A model generated the notes under the pieces. The model was not told where the DNA came from, ran no database searches, and worked only from the letters and a program-made list of their open reading frames with translations. The position numbers and the translations under genes were made by a program. From Burkholderiales bacterium (GTDB taxonomy: Bacteria; Pseudomonadota; Gammaproteobacteria; Burkholderiales; UBA11063): a stretch of DNA of 44,212 nt. The first letter of the stretch is position 1, and every line of letters starts with the position of its first letter. Shown in pieces: positions 16,752-25,727 of this stretch. The stretch is taken from the NCBI GenBank assembly GCA_019748155.1, contig JAIEPY010000058.1, positions 1 through 44,212 of the forward strand. The letters are read 5' to 3'.

Positions 16752-18929
16752 TTATGCGGTGCCGTGAGCATGCTTATGATGATGTGAACAATTACCATGA
16801 ACATGGCTATGTGTAGCGGGAGAAGCTGACTTTACCCGCAAGATACGTAAGCCATTAAATATCACCAGCATACTTGTTCCCATATCCGCAAATACTGCCA
16901 TCCATAAATTCGCGATTCCAAGCAATGCCAAAACAAAGAAAATCAATTTGATTCCAATTGCCAAGCTAATATTTTGAATTAGAATTTGCATGGTTTTTTG
17001 GCTTAATCTGATAAATTCGGTAAGTTTGGTCAGCTGATTATCCATCAAGACCACATCCGCAGTTTCCAAGGCGATATCTGTACCACCACCGCCAAGCGTA
17101 AAGCCAATATCTGCACTCGCTAATGCCGGAGCATCATTGATTCCATCCCCGATCATGCCCACTTTACCATAGCGCTTGGCAAAACCAGTTACTAATGTCA
17201 TTTTATCTTCAGGTAATAAATTAGCATGTACTTCATCAATCCCTAATGATTTACCAATCGAATTAGCCGTGATTACATTATCTCCGGTAAGTAACATTGT
17301 TGCAATGCCTAAGCCTTTTAGCTCAGCTATCGCTTGTTTACTACTCGCACGTAAACTATCCGCAACCGCAATTATCCCAATAACCTGAGTTTTAGTCATG
17401 ACAGCTACCGTAGTTTTACCTGCTTGTTCCAATTCAGTTAAAGTTTGCTCAATCTCAGCACTACATACAGAACGATCATGAACTAGCGAATGATTTCCCA
17501 CCCAGTATTCCACCTGATTGATTATGCCATAAACCCCTTTACCGACTAGCGCTTCAAATTGTTCCACCTTCTCCAACGTATTGATATTGGTACTAACTTG
17601 TGCTTTACTCAAAATGGCACCGGCAATCGGATGTTCTGAATTAGTATTTAAACTGGCAGCAATCCATAAAGTTTGTTGACTATCATCAAGATTAATTACA
17701 TCGGTTACCACTGGTTTACCCTGGGTCAGGGTTCCAGTTTTATCAAAGGCAACCGCTTTTAGCTTATGCCCCATTTCGAGGTAACTACCACCTTTAATTA
17801 GCAAACCATTTTTTGCAGCGGCAGCCAGAGCACTCACTACTGTTACCGGAGTTGAGATTACCAGTGCACACGGACAAGCAATAATCAACACCACCAAAGC
17901 TTTTACAATCCACTCATGGAGTGGTGCAGCAAAAAATAGCGGTGGAATCGTTACTATTAATAGCGCGATTATCACCATTAGCGGGGTATAAATCCGTGAA
18001 AAATTATCAACAAAGCGCTGGGTTGGAGCTTTGATTGCTTGTGCTGATTCAACGGTATGAATAATTTTGGCTAATAAGGTTGCATCGGCAGCAGAGCTTA
18101 CTTTAAATTCAAAACTACCACGTTCATTTAATGTCCCGGCATAAACTACATCACCAACTTGCTTAGTTACAGGTAATGATTCACCAGTTACGGCAGCTTG
18201 GTTTACGCTACTTTGCCCACTTATTAATATCCCATCGAGCGCAATTCTTTCACCAGGCTTTACCCGTACGATATCATCAACTTTAACTTCGTCAGCAGCA
18301 ATCTCCTGCCAGTCACCAGAGGAAGTTTTAACTAATGCCGTAGCTGGTGCCATGCTAGTTAACGCATCAATTGCATGCCGGGCTTTATCCAGAGAATAAC
18401 GCTCAATTAATTCGGCTAAGGCAAACAAAGTTGTTACCATCGCAGCTTCTGGCCATTCACCAATTATAAAAGCACCCATAATTGCAATCACCATCAAGAA
18501 ATTAATATTTAGCATAAAATTTCTAAGTGCAATAAAACCTTTGCGTAAAGTCTCTTTCCCAGTTAATAGGATTGCAATTAGTGAAAAATATAAGACTAGA
18601 TTGGATTGTTGTGGTAGGAGATAGGCTAATAACTCAGCGCTAAGCGCAAAAATTAACGCAACTGCAAGCAGTGAAATTTGTTTAAAGGGTAGTTTAACTT
18701 TAGCGCTTTCACTCAAATCCTTTTGCCGTTCAAAGGCTTGCATCCCAATCGAACTAATTGCGGCTTTGATAGTATCAAGATTGCTAAAACTATGCGTAAC
18801 GCTAAGCTCTTGGCGAATAAAATTAAATTCAAGCTTACTAATCTCAGTATACTTGTTGAACACATTTCTGATTAATTGTTCTTCGGCTGGACAATCTAAG
18901 CCCGGTATCGACAAAATAGTTGTAGTCAT
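16752..18929 (-). CDS. zntA: Zn/Cd/Pb-exporting P1B-type ATPase
   Basis: The 725-residue efflux pump has an N-terminal HMA-like domain with the DCPAEE variant (single Cys) typical of the ZntA/CadA group. It then has membrane helices, the transport motif C352-P-C354, the phosphorylation site D396-KTGTLT, the SEHPIAGA loop, and GDGINDAPAL. The C-terminus is His-rich (HSHVHGNCSHHHKHAHG), a probable metal-binding tail. The ATG at 18929 is chosen because AAGGA lies 8 bases before it; a TTG two codons earlier is too close to that site. No MerR-type regulator gene is adjacent. The metal preference is inferred from the motifs. Confidence 0.93.
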   Translation of the reverse strand: MTTTILSIPGLDCPAEEQLIRNVFNKYTEISKLEFNFIRQELSVTHSFSNLDTIKAAISSIGMQAFERQKDLSESAKVKLPFKQISLLAVALIFALSAELLAYLLPQQSNLVLYFSLIAILLTGKETLRKGFIALRNFMLNINFLMVIAIMGAFIIGEWPEAAMVTTLFALAELIERYSLDKARHAIDALTSMAPATALVKTSSGDWQEIAADEVKVDDIVRVKPGERIALDGILISGQSSVNQAAVTGESLPVTKQVGDVVYAGTLNERGSFEFKVSSAADATLLAKIIHTVESAQAIKAPTQRFVDNFSRIYTPLMVIIALLIVTIPPLFFAAPLHEWIVKALVVLIIACPCALVISTPVTVVSALAAAAKNGLLIKGGSYLEMGHKLKAVAFDKTGTLTQGKPVVTDVINLDDSQQTLWIAASLNTNSEHPIAGAILSKAQVSTNINTLEKVEQFEALVGKGVYGIINQVEYWVGNHSLVHDRSVCSAEIEQTLTELEQAGKTTVAVMTKTQVIGIIAVADSLRASSKQAIAELKGLGIATMLLTGDNVITANSIGKSLGIDEVHANLLPEDKMTLVTGFAKRYGKVGMIGDGINDAPALASADIGFTLGGGGTDIALETADVVLMDNQLTKLTEFIRLSQKTMQILIQNISLAIGIKLIFFVLALLGIANLWMAVFADMGTSMLVIFNGLRILRVKSASPATHSHVHGNCSHHHKHAHGTA

Positions 18930-19034
18930 AATCAAAATCCTTTTAAATATAAGCGGATTGTAAGTGATTATGACTAGATTAGTATATGGGCTATTTTCCC
19001 ATTATATTATTCTCAGTAAGTTGCCCCTTATACA

Positions 19035-19063
19035 CCCACACCACTTTGGTGTGGGCTTTTTTT
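19035..19063 (+). terminator. Strong plus-strand terminator with no annotated plus-strand gene
   Basis: A 9-bp perfect stem (19035-19043 with 19047-19055, CCCACACCA/TGGTGTGGG) with a 3-base loop is followed by C and seven T. On the minus strand no T run follows the stem. It therefore points to a plus-strand transcript, although both flanking genes (zntA, pepO) are on minus. A weak plus-strand promoter candidate, TTGTAA (18958-18963), 16 bases, TAGTAT (18980-18985), lies upstream. Confidence 0.75.
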
Positions 19064-19069
19064 ATTATT

Positions 19070-21148
19070 TTACCAAATTGTTACTCGCTTATCTGGTGCT
19101 AGATACATCTTATCACTTGGTTTAACCTCAAAAGCGTGATAAAACCCGGTTTGATTGCGTAATGTTGCGTTTCCACGAACCGCGCCAGGCGAATGAGGAT
19201 CGGATTTTAAATAGACAATCTGCTGTGCTTCACGAACCTTAGCTCGCCAAACACTTGCCCAGCTCATATATAAACGTTGCTCACCACTTAAGCCATTAAT
19301 TACCGGTGCAGATTCGCCATGCAAGGAAATCAAATACGCTTTATAAGCAATATCCAGACCTGAATTATCTGCAATATTTTCGCCCAAGGTTAATTCACCA
19401 TTAACATGATAACCTTTCACAGGCTCATAAGCATTGTACTGCGCTACCAGCACATTAGTTTTTTGTTTAAAGCGTTCATGATCTTGAGGAGTAAACCAGT
19501 CGTGTAAATTACCCTTAGCATCATATTGGCTACCTTGATCATCAAAACCATGACTAATCTCATGCCCGATCACCGCACCGATTCCACCATAATTCGCAGC
19601 CATATCCGCTTTAGCATTAAAAAATGGAGCCTGCAAAATTGCCGCGGGGAAGACAATCTCATTCAGTTCAGGATTATAATATGCATTTACGGTTTGTGGT
19701 GTCATACCCCATTCGCTACGATCAACTGGTTTACCGAGTTTATTTAGTTCATATTGATAGCCAAATTTATTTGCCGCAATAATATTAGCGATCAAATCAT
19801 TCGGCTTAATAGTTAGCAGAGAATAATCGCGCCAATGATCAGGATAAGCAATTTTAAGCATAATTGCAGCTAATTTCTCTTGTGCTTTAACTTTAGTTGC
19901 TGGAGACATCCAATCTAATGATTCTATACTTTGACGATAAGCTGCCATCAAATTAGCAACAAGCTGTTCCATTTTAGCTTTATTTTCAGCGGGGAAATAT
20001 TGTTTGACATACAGTTCACCCAATGCCTCACCTAGCGTACCCTCTACCAAATCCACGCCACGTTTCCAGCGCGGTTTGTTTTGTGGCACACCGCTAAGTA
20101 CAGTTCCATAAAATTTGAAATTCTCATCGACAAAAGCCTTAGATAAATCCGCAGCAAAAGCATCTGCAATCCTTAGTCGGAAATAAGCTTGCCACGTTGC
20201 CAACGGCGTTGCCGTTAAAATGTGATTAAACTGACTGATATAACTTGGTTGTGAAATTATCAAAGAGTTAACTTTATCAGCTAACGCACTGCTTTTTAAA
20301 TAACTTTGCCACGGATAACCCGGAGCTAATTTATCCAAATCTTTTACCAGATATTTATTATAGGTTTTTACTGGATCACGGTTTTCAACTTTAGTCCATT
20401 GCGCATGTGCCAATTCAGTTTCCAGTGCCACAATTTCTTTAGCTTCTTCTATAGCATTTTTATCACCAATCAGGGTTAACATCGTAGCCACATGTTGCTG
20501 ATACTTCTCTTTGGTGACTGCCATATTTTTATCATCGCTTTTAAGATAGTAATCACGATCAGGCAGCCCTAAGCCAGACTGATAGACATCGGCAACCATA
20601 ATCGTTGAATCCATCGCATCCTGATGTATCGCAAAGTCATAAGGTGCACCCACGCCGATTTGATTAAACTGTGCTATTAATTGCGGAATCTGTTCGACAC
20701 TTTTTAAGTTATTCACTTCAGCTAATAAACCTTGTATTGGTTTGCTGCCTAATTGCTCCAATTGTGACTCACTCATAAAGCTGCCATACATTGCCACAAT
20801 CTTGTAAGCATTGGAATTAACTGCCAAATTAGGCTGTTTACTCAAGCCATCCAAAATGGTGCGCAATTGCGTCAAGCTGTTATCACGCAGCTCATTAAAT
20901 GCCCCCCATGAGGATTTATCAGCTGGAATGGTGGTTTTATCTAACCACGTACCATTGGTATATTGATAAAAATCATCCTGTGGACGCACTTTTAAGTTAC
21001 GGTTTGCCAGATCAAGCCCTGAGATCAGCGAATTTGCTGGCGTAGAATTCTGCGCTTGAATATTTGTAGCTGACTCCATGGTTCCAACTCCCCATACTGA
21101 ATTAGTTGCCGCTAACAAAATCGCGCTAGTTAATAAACTTTTTTTCAT
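19070..21148 (-). CDS. pepO: M13-family (neprilysin/PepO-type) zinc metallopeptidase
   Basis: The 692-residue enzyme has a signal peptide at residues 1-20 (MKKSLLTSAILLAATNSVWG), so it acts in the periplasm or outside. The zinc site is H529-E-I-S-H533 and the third ligand is E590 in GENIADNSG, with D594 as the supporting Asp. The N-terminal part has FYQYTNGTWLDKTTIPADKSSWGAF, typical of the family. NAYYNPELNEIVFPAAILQ precedes the active site. The C-terminus ends in W, as M13 enzymes often do. Its targets would be small peptides. GAGGGG precedes ATG 21148. Confidence 0.96.
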   Translation of the reverse strand: MKKSLLTSAILLAATNSVWGVGTMESATNIQAQNSTPANSLISGLDLANRNLKVRPQDDFYQYTNGTWLDKTTIPADKSSWGAFNELRDNSLTQLRTILDGLSKQPNLAVNSNAYKIVAMYGSFMSESQLEQLGSKPIQGLLAEVNNLKSVEQIPQLIAQFNQIGVGAPYDFAIHQDAMDSTIMVADVYQSGLGLPDRDYYLKSDDKNMAVTKEKYQQHVATMLTLIGDKNAIEEAKEIVALETELAHAQWTKVENRDPVKTYNKYLVKDLDKLAPGYPWQSYLKSSALADKVNSLIISQPSYISQFNHILTATPLATWQAYFRLRIADAFAADLSKAFVDENFKFYGTVLSGVPQNKPRWKRGVDLVEGTLGEALGELYVKQYFPAENKAKMEQLVANLMAAYRQSIESLDWMSPATKVKAQEKLAAIMLKIAYPDHWRDYSLLTIKPNDLIANIIAANKFGYQYELNKLGKPVDRSEWGMTPQTVNAYYNPELNEIVFPAAILQAPFFNAKADMAANYGGIGAVIGHEISHGFDDQGSQYDAKGNLHDWFTPQDHERFKQKTNVLVAQYNAYEPVKGYHVNGELTLGENIADNSGLDIAYKAYLISLHGESAPVINGLSGEQRLYMSWASVWRAKVREAQQIVYLKSDPHSPGAVRGNATLRNQTGFYHAFEVKPSDKMYLAPDKRVTIW

Positions 21149-21180
21149 TAAAACGCCCCTCTTATAATATACGAATGTTT

Positions 21181-21672
21181 TTAAATTGATTGATATTTAA
21201 AAATTGATAAGATGGAATTTACCTTTAAAACTTCACCTTTAATACCTATAATTACATTATTCTTAATATCGCCATAATTTTCTTTATAAGTTTCTAAAAA
21301 AATCTTGTCTGCTTCTCTAAATAGTTCAATATACTGCTCAATTATTTGCAAAAGTTTACTATTATTAAGGGTATTTTGCATAGACTGTATCTCATCAATA
21401 ATACTAACCAATTTGCTCTCGATTAATAATTTATCTTGAGTGTAACGATTACCATTACTATCCATTCCATAGTAGCTTGACCCTAACAAAGAATCTAGTT
21501 TAAGATATTCTTGAAAAGCACTGTCCAACTTTAAACATGCATTATTCAATTTGTTTAATAGTTCTACTCTATTTTTAATTTGCCAAAATCTAAAAGTTAA
21601 TATACTTGTTAAACATGATGCTACTATAGCAGCAACAATACTTGTTACTGTAGTAATAATTATATTTTCCAT
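21181..21672 (-). CDS. Membrane-anchored coiled-coil protein of unknown function
   Basis: The 163-residue product has one N-terminal membrane segment (residues 5-27, IITTVTSIVAAIVASCLTSIL). A long helical, charged region then follows that is likely coiled coil (residues 35-130). I do not recognise a family. Codons are more AT-rich than those of the housekeeping neighbours. It sits between the toxin-antitoxin pair and pepO, which suggests an accessory insert. The ATG at 21672 has a weak AAGAAAA site. Confidence 0.65.
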   Translation of the reverse strand: MENIIITTVTSIVAAIVASCLTSILTFRFWQIKNRVELLNKLNNACLKLDSAFQEYLKLDSLLGSSYYGMDSNGNRYTQDKLLIESKLVSIIDEIQSMQNTLNNSKLLQIIEQYIELFREADKIFLETYKENYGDIKNNVIIGIKGEVLKVNSILSIFKYQSI

Positions 21673-21715
21673 ATTTCAATTTTCTTAAGTTTAACTGCTA
21701 AGAGGTATTCGTAAC

Positions 21716-22009
21716 TTAAAACCTTAGCTCTTTCTGATGTTTAAATGCCAAAACATAAACAACATCTTCAGATGGTACATAACGGTACAATGCTATATAG
21801 CCTGATGCACCAAACTCAATAATTAGCTCTCTTAGTTCTGGACTGTCATTATCAGGTCTGCCGATTTCAGGATGACTTTCTAGCTGTTTAAAACTTGCCG
21901 CAATAACTTTTGCAGCACGGGCTGCAGCCAAGTGGTTTTTTGATACTAAAAACTGACGACAACGCTCCAAACCAATTACTGCACCAGCGGTTATAATTAC
22001 TCGTGGCAT
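21716..22009 (-). CDS. ParE/RelE-superfamily toxin
   Basis: 97-residue protein with the ParE/RelE layout. An N-terminal helix pair (GLERCRQFLVSKNHLAAARAAKVIAASFKQLESHPEIGRP) is followed by a four-strand sheet (LRELIIEFGASGYIALYRYVPSEDVVYVLAFKHQKEL). PEIGRP and the RELII...YIALYRY pattern are typical of ParE/YafQ-like toxins, which act on gyrase or on mRNA at the ribosome. I cannot tell which activity applies. It overlaps the upstream antitoxin gene by 13 bases, as usual for such pairs. Confidence 0.88.
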   Translation of the reverse strand: MPRVIITAGAVIGLERCRQFLVSKNHLAAARAAKVIAASFKQLESHPEIGRPDNDSPELRELIIEFGASGYIALYRYVPSEDVVYVLAFKHQKELRF

Positions 22010-22269
22010 TCAGGTACTGCAGTTTCTTTATCTGTTCCCCATCTACTTAACCAATCCTGAACCTCCTTACCAGTTAGATGTAATCCGGTTTCTTGATAGC
22101 TTTCCCATGATTTTAATGCTTCGTGTTTAAAATCTTCCTGTGCGGTTTCTTTCTCAATGTAATTACGAATGGCTTCGCACATAACCCAATGAGCTGTACG
22201 GTTTTTTAAAGTCGCAAGATGCTGTACTTTAGATTTAAGTTCTTCACTTAATTTTAATGATGTTGCCAT
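21997..22269 (-). CDS. Ribbon-helix-helix antitoxin (CopG/RelB-like)
   Basis: The 90-residue protein has an N-terminal ribbon-helix-helix (TSLKLSEELKSKVQHLATLKNRTAHWVMCEAIRNYIEKE, residues 2-42). A C-terminal toxin-binding tail with two Trp follows (GKEVQDWLSRWG). RHH dimers bind DNA palindromes, and a 37-base palindrome lies immediately upstream. It is the first gene of the pair and overlaps the toxin gene. AGGAT 9 bases before the ATG at 22269 is the likely ribosome site. Confidence 0.88.
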   Translation of the reverse strand: MATSLKLSEELKSKVQHLATLKNRTAHWVMCEAIRNYIEKETAQEDFKHEALKSWESYQETGLHLTGKEVQDWLSRWGTDKETAVPECHE

Positions 22270-22280
22270 GTTTGATAATC

Positions 22281-22317
22281 CTATAATATCACAAGGTAGT
22301 ACCTCATGATATTATAG
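22281..22317 (-). promoter_or_regulatory. Palindromic operator/promoter of the toxin-antitoxin pair
   Basis: A 37-base near-perfect palindrome centred on 22299. The outer arms CTATAATATCA (22281-22291) and TGATATTATAG (22307-22317) match fully. An inner AGGTA-G-TACCT (22294-22304) also matches, with two mismatched positions between. TATAAT on the minus strand (22311-22316) lies inside it. A GTCACA -35 candidate (22334-22339) is 17 bases upstream. Binding of the RHH antitoxin here would block its own promoter; this is inference from the layout. Confidence 0.75.
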
Positions 22318-22364
22318 CACTAAAGTCATCTACTGTGACTTAGTTTTTAGACAAAACAGATTAC

Positions 22365-23978
22365 CTAAAATTTAAACTTATTGGTGTTTGGATAACGCCA
22401 GTCACGGGCAAAAGCCGTCGTAGTTAACTTAGGTCCAACCGCGGCTTGTCGCCGTTTATACTCGTTAATCTTTAATAAATTCGCGACTTTATTTACCGCT
22501 TCAGCCGGATAACCCAGCTGAATAATATCCTGAACCGAGCGCTTATGCTCCACCAACTGCTCTAAGATAGCGTCAAGTACAGGATACTCGGGCAAAGAAT
22601 CCTGATCACATTGATTCTCACGTAATTCCGCAGATGGTGGACGAGTAATAATCCGCTCAGGAATTACCCGCGACTGAGTATTACGCCACATAGACAAAGC
22701 AAATACTAAGGTTTTTGGTAAATCTTTAAGCGGTGCAAAGCCACCTGCCATATCACCATAAAGTGTCGCATAACCAGTTGTCATTTCGGATTTATTGCCA
22801 GTAGTTACCACCAAATAGCCAAATTTATTCGAAATCGCCATTAATAAAGTACCGCGAATCCGTGCCTGTAAATTCTCTTCGGTGGTATCTTCTGCTAATC
22901 CCGCAAATAACGGGCTTAAACTATGCTTAAATTGCGCAAAAATCTCACCAATGATGATCTCTTCATAACCCACCCGCAGGATATTCACCATCTCCCGTGA
23001 ATCGTCAATACTAATATCAGCCGTAAATTGTGAGGGCATCATTACCGCATGCACTTTATCATGCCCCAAAGCATCAACTGCAATTGCCAAAGTCAATGCC
23101 GAATCAATTCCACCCGACAAACCAAGCACAACGCCTTTGAAACCATTTTTATCCACATAATCACGCAGCGCCAATACCAAGGCGTTATATAATCTAGCTT
23201 CAACTAATTCAGGATAGTGGCTCATGGCGCTCACGGTAGCAAGTCCGGCAGCAGAGTACTCCAGATAAGCTAACTGCTCTTCAAATGCCGGCATTGCAAA
23301 TACCACCTCACCTTGTGCATTCAGCGCAAAAGAAGCGCCATCAAAAATCAATTCATCCTGTCCGCCAACCTGATTGACATAGACTAGTGGAACATCATTT
23401 TCATTTACGCGATAGCCAGCCACCTTCAGACGCTCTTCATATTTACTGACTTCAAATGGCGATGAGTTAACCACCAAAACTAGTTCTGCGCCCTGCTCGA
23501 CGCTTTCGGCAAATGGTACGGTATCCCACATATCCTCACAAATAATCGCACCACAATTAATTCCGTTTACCGGAAAAAGTACAGCTTCCGCACCGGGAGT
23601 GAAATAACGACACTCATCAAATACGCCATAATTAGGTAATAACATCTTGTCATAACGCCCAACTATATTGCCATCACGCAAGATAAACAAACTATTATAA
23701 TTATCGCCACCACTACGAAATGGACAACCGATCAACAACGTAATTCCATCTATTGCCAGTACGCGATCAAGTTCACGTTGCGAGCGCAAGTAAAAATCAT
23801 TGCGCAGCAATAAATCCTCTGGCGGATAACCACTAATCGCTAACTCAGGTGCAATGAACACATCTGCTCCATTAGCTTTAGCAATATTAATTTGGTAAAT
23901 TAATTTATCAGTATTGCCAGTCAGATCACCAACTGTAGAATTCATCTGATAAACCGCCAACTTAATTTTATGACTCAT
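22365..23978 (-). CDS. nadE: Glutamine-dependent NAD+ synthetase
   Basis: Makes NAD+ from deamido-NAD+, ATP and glutamine. From the chosen start the protein has 537 residues. The N-terminal nitrilase-type glutaminase domain has the triad E45, K111, C147 (APELAISGYPPEDLL, YDKMLLPNYGVFDE, ICEDMW). The C-terminal synthetase domain has the ATP-binding SGGIDS (288-293), TTGNKSEMTTGYATLYGDMAGGFAPLKDLPKT, and a C-terminal KRRQAAVGPKL segment. I start at ATG 23978 (MSHKIKLAVYQ) because the domain begins there; an upstream TTG at 24005 lacks a ribosome site. It follows the dipeptidase gene. Confidence 0.96.
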   Translation of the reverse strand: MSHKIKLAVYQMNSTVGDLTGNTDKLIYQINIAKANGADVFIAPELAISGYPPEDLLLRNDFYLRSQRELDRVLAIDGITLLIGCPFRSGGDNYNSLFILRDGNIVGRYDKMLLPNYGVFDECRYFTPGAEAVLFPVNGINCGAIICEDMWDTVPFAESVEQGAELVLVVNSSPFEVSKYEERLKVAGYRVNENDVPLVYVNQVGGQDELIFDGASFALNAQGEVVFAMPAFEEQLAYLEYSAAGLATVSAMSHYPELVEARLYNALVLALRDYVDKNGFKGVVLGLSGGIDSALTLAIAVDALGHDKVHAVMMPSQFTADISIDDSREMVNILRVGYEEIIIGEIFAQFKHSLSPLFAGLAEDTTEENLQARIRGTLLMAISNKFGYLVVTTGNKSEMTTGYATLYGDMAGGFAPLKDLPKTLVFALSMWRNTQSRVIPERIITRPPSAELRENQCDQDSLPEYPVLDAILEQLVEHKRSVQDIIQLGYPAEAVNKVANLLKINEYKRRQAAVGPKLTTTAFARDWRYPNTNKFKF

Positions 23979-24074
23979 CTTAACTTTAACCCTTAAACCA
24001 TCCAAAAACTAACTAAACTATACTCGTATTACATACAGAACTAACGTAATACACCGGGGTACTGCCACAATCAT

Positions 24075-25070
24075 TCAAAATACTGAAGTTTTCAGTACCC
24101 GTAACACATTTCCATGAAAAATCTTTTCAATCACCCACTCACTAAATCCATTATTCTGCAACACCGCTACAAATTTTGCTAAATCAGCAATTGATTTAAT
24201 TTCATCATCGCTAGAGCGACTACTAAAACCATCAAAATCATTACCAATTGCCAAGACATCTTCACCAGCTATTTGATGGATGTGTTTGATATGCGCCGCC
24301 ATTTTAGCAAGACGTATAGTTTTATCCTCGCTATCCAAGAAATATGGCACACAATTAACCCCGATCACACCTCCATTATCGGCAATACCACGAATTAGTT
24401 CATCTGGTAAATTACGCGTATGCTCACACAAAACCCGCGCATTTGAATGACTGGCAATAATCGGTAATTTGGCAATCTTTAATACATCACGCACACCCTG
24501 ATCAGCTAAATGCGAGACATCTACCAGCATACCAAGTTGCTGCATCCGCTCGACCATCTGATAAGCAAATGGTTTCAAACCACGCGTCTGATCAATGCAA
24601 CTTGGCACAGCAATATGACTCTCATAATTCCACACCAAAGTAATATAGCGCACACCTAATTGATAGGCTTGCTCTAACTGCCCGAGATCGTGAATAAAAC
24701 CACCTTCTTCAACGCAAGCAAACCCAGCCAGCTTACCTTGCTGTGAAGCACGTTCCAAACTAGCATAATCACGCACAAACTCAATACGATCTGAATTTAA
24801 CTCTATTTGCTGAATTAATAAATTATATAATTTGATGAAATGCGCCCACGGCTCAACCTGATATTTATCACACGCCTTAAGGTTTAACCACAACACAAAA
24901 AACTGCGCTAATGAGTCAGCTTGTCTCAAACGAGGCAAATCAATGTGTAACTCATTCTGTGCCAGATTACTAACTGGCGCATTTAAAATAAACTCTTGCT
25001 CTGGAGAGTAAGCCTGCGGATCATAGTATAATGCCGTAATAGTGTCAGCGTGCAAATCAATTAATTTCAT
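24075..25070 (-). CDS. M19 (renal-type) dipeptidase
   Basis: 331-residue zinc dipeptidase of the membrane-dipeptidase family. It has LHADT at residues 6-10 (H7, D9 ligands), the bridging Glu in FACVEEGGF, DVSHLAD, IASHSNAR, GVIGVNCVPYF and IGNDFDGF. These supply the binuclear zinc site. There is no signal peptide, so it is probably cytoplasmic, like many bacterial members. It cleaves dipeptides, including D-containing ones in some homologues. It is 3 bases downstream of the EVE-domain gene, so they are co-transcribed. Confidence 0.94.
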   Translation of the reverse strand: MKLIDLHADTITALYYDPQAYSPEQEFILNAPVSNLAQNELHIDLPRLRQADSLAQFFVLWLNLKACDKYQVEPWAHFIKLYNLLIQQIELNSDRIEFVRDYASLERASQQGKLAGFACVEEGGFIHDLGQLEQAYQLGVRYITLVWNYESHIAVPSCIDQTRGLKPFAYQMVERMQQLGMLVDVSHLADQGVRDVLKIAKLPIIASHSNARVLCEHTRNLPDELIRGIADNGGVIGVNCVPYFLDSEDKTIRLAKMAAHIKHIHQIAGEDVLAIGNDFDGFSSRSSDDEIKSIADLAKFVAVLQNNGFSEWVIEKIFHGNVLRVLKTSVF

Positions 25071-25073
25071 CGC

Positions 25074-25535
25074 TTAGCTTTCTAGTAAATGCATGATAAA
25101 TTGCCACTCTTCACCCGTCACAGGCGTAATTGATAGCCGATTGCCCTTTTGCAATACTTTCATGGTGGCAAGTTCAGGATATTGACGTAATTCCTGAATT
25201 GAAATATATTCGGTTTTTTTTACAAATTTAACGTCAACACACCACCAAACAGGTTTCTCAGTAGTGGATTTAGGTTCATAATATTCATTTGCCGGATCAA
25301 ACTGAAAACTATCAGGATGCGCTGCAGTGCTAATTTCCACTATTCCGTAAATACCCGGCTCTTTGCAGGATGAATGCCAAAATAATGCTTTATCACCAAT
25401 CTTCATTTGATCGCGCATAAAATTACGCGCCTGATAATTACGGATTCCAAACCATTCGACCGATTGATTGGGAAAATTCGCCACATCATCAATACTAACC
25501 TCGCCCGGCTCTGATTTCATTAGCCAATATTGCAT
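25074..25535 (-). CDS. EVE-domain protein (thymocyte nuclear protein 1-like)
   Basis: The 153-residue protein is a single EVE domain: YWLMKSEPGEVSIDD at the start, VEWFGIRNYQARNFMRDQMKIGDKALFWHSS, then IVEISTAAHPD and VWWCVDVKFV. EVE folds are related to PUA and YTH and are thought to read modified bases in DNA or RNA. The ligand is not known for this branch. The first gene of the group with the dipeptidase and nadE, it shares a 192-base divergent region with the orphan at 25728. Confidence 0.93.
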   Translation of the reverse strand: MQYWLMKSEPGEVSIDDVANFPNQSVEWFGIRNYQARNFMRDQMKIGDKALFWHSSCKEPGIYGIVEISTAAHPDSFQFDPANEYYEPKSTTEKPVWWCVDVKFVKKTEYISIQELRQYPELATMKVLQKGNRLSITPVTGEEWQFIMHLLES

Positions 25536-25586
25536 AATACTACCCTTTAATTAAAACAATTTCCCGCCATTTTAGCATTAATCCAA

Positions 25587-25615
25587 TTGCAATTGACATG
25601 CTTAGTTGTTACAAT
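25587..25615 (+). promoter_or_regulatory. Candidate extended -10 promoter for the Cys-rich orphan
   Basis: TTGCAA (25587-25592) and TACAAT (25610-25615) are 17 bases apart, with TG one base before the -10, giving an extended -10. The next start codon in this direction is at 25728, leaving a leader of about 105 bases. A second weak TATGAT lies close to that ATG, so the true start site is uncertain. Confidence 0.5.
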
Positions 25616-25727
25616 CATGGAACCGACACTTTTAATACAACCTTACTTTATGTTTAAATAATATAACAATGACCCTTCGCTCAGGCAAATTTTGATATGA
25701 TAAATATGAATTTATAGAATTGGCAAT

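Noticed and set aside
25593-25615. TTGACA at 25593-25598 with TACAAT at 25610-25615.
   Set aside because: The spacer is 11 bases. The same -10 fits TTGCAA at 17 bases much better, so that pairing was reported.
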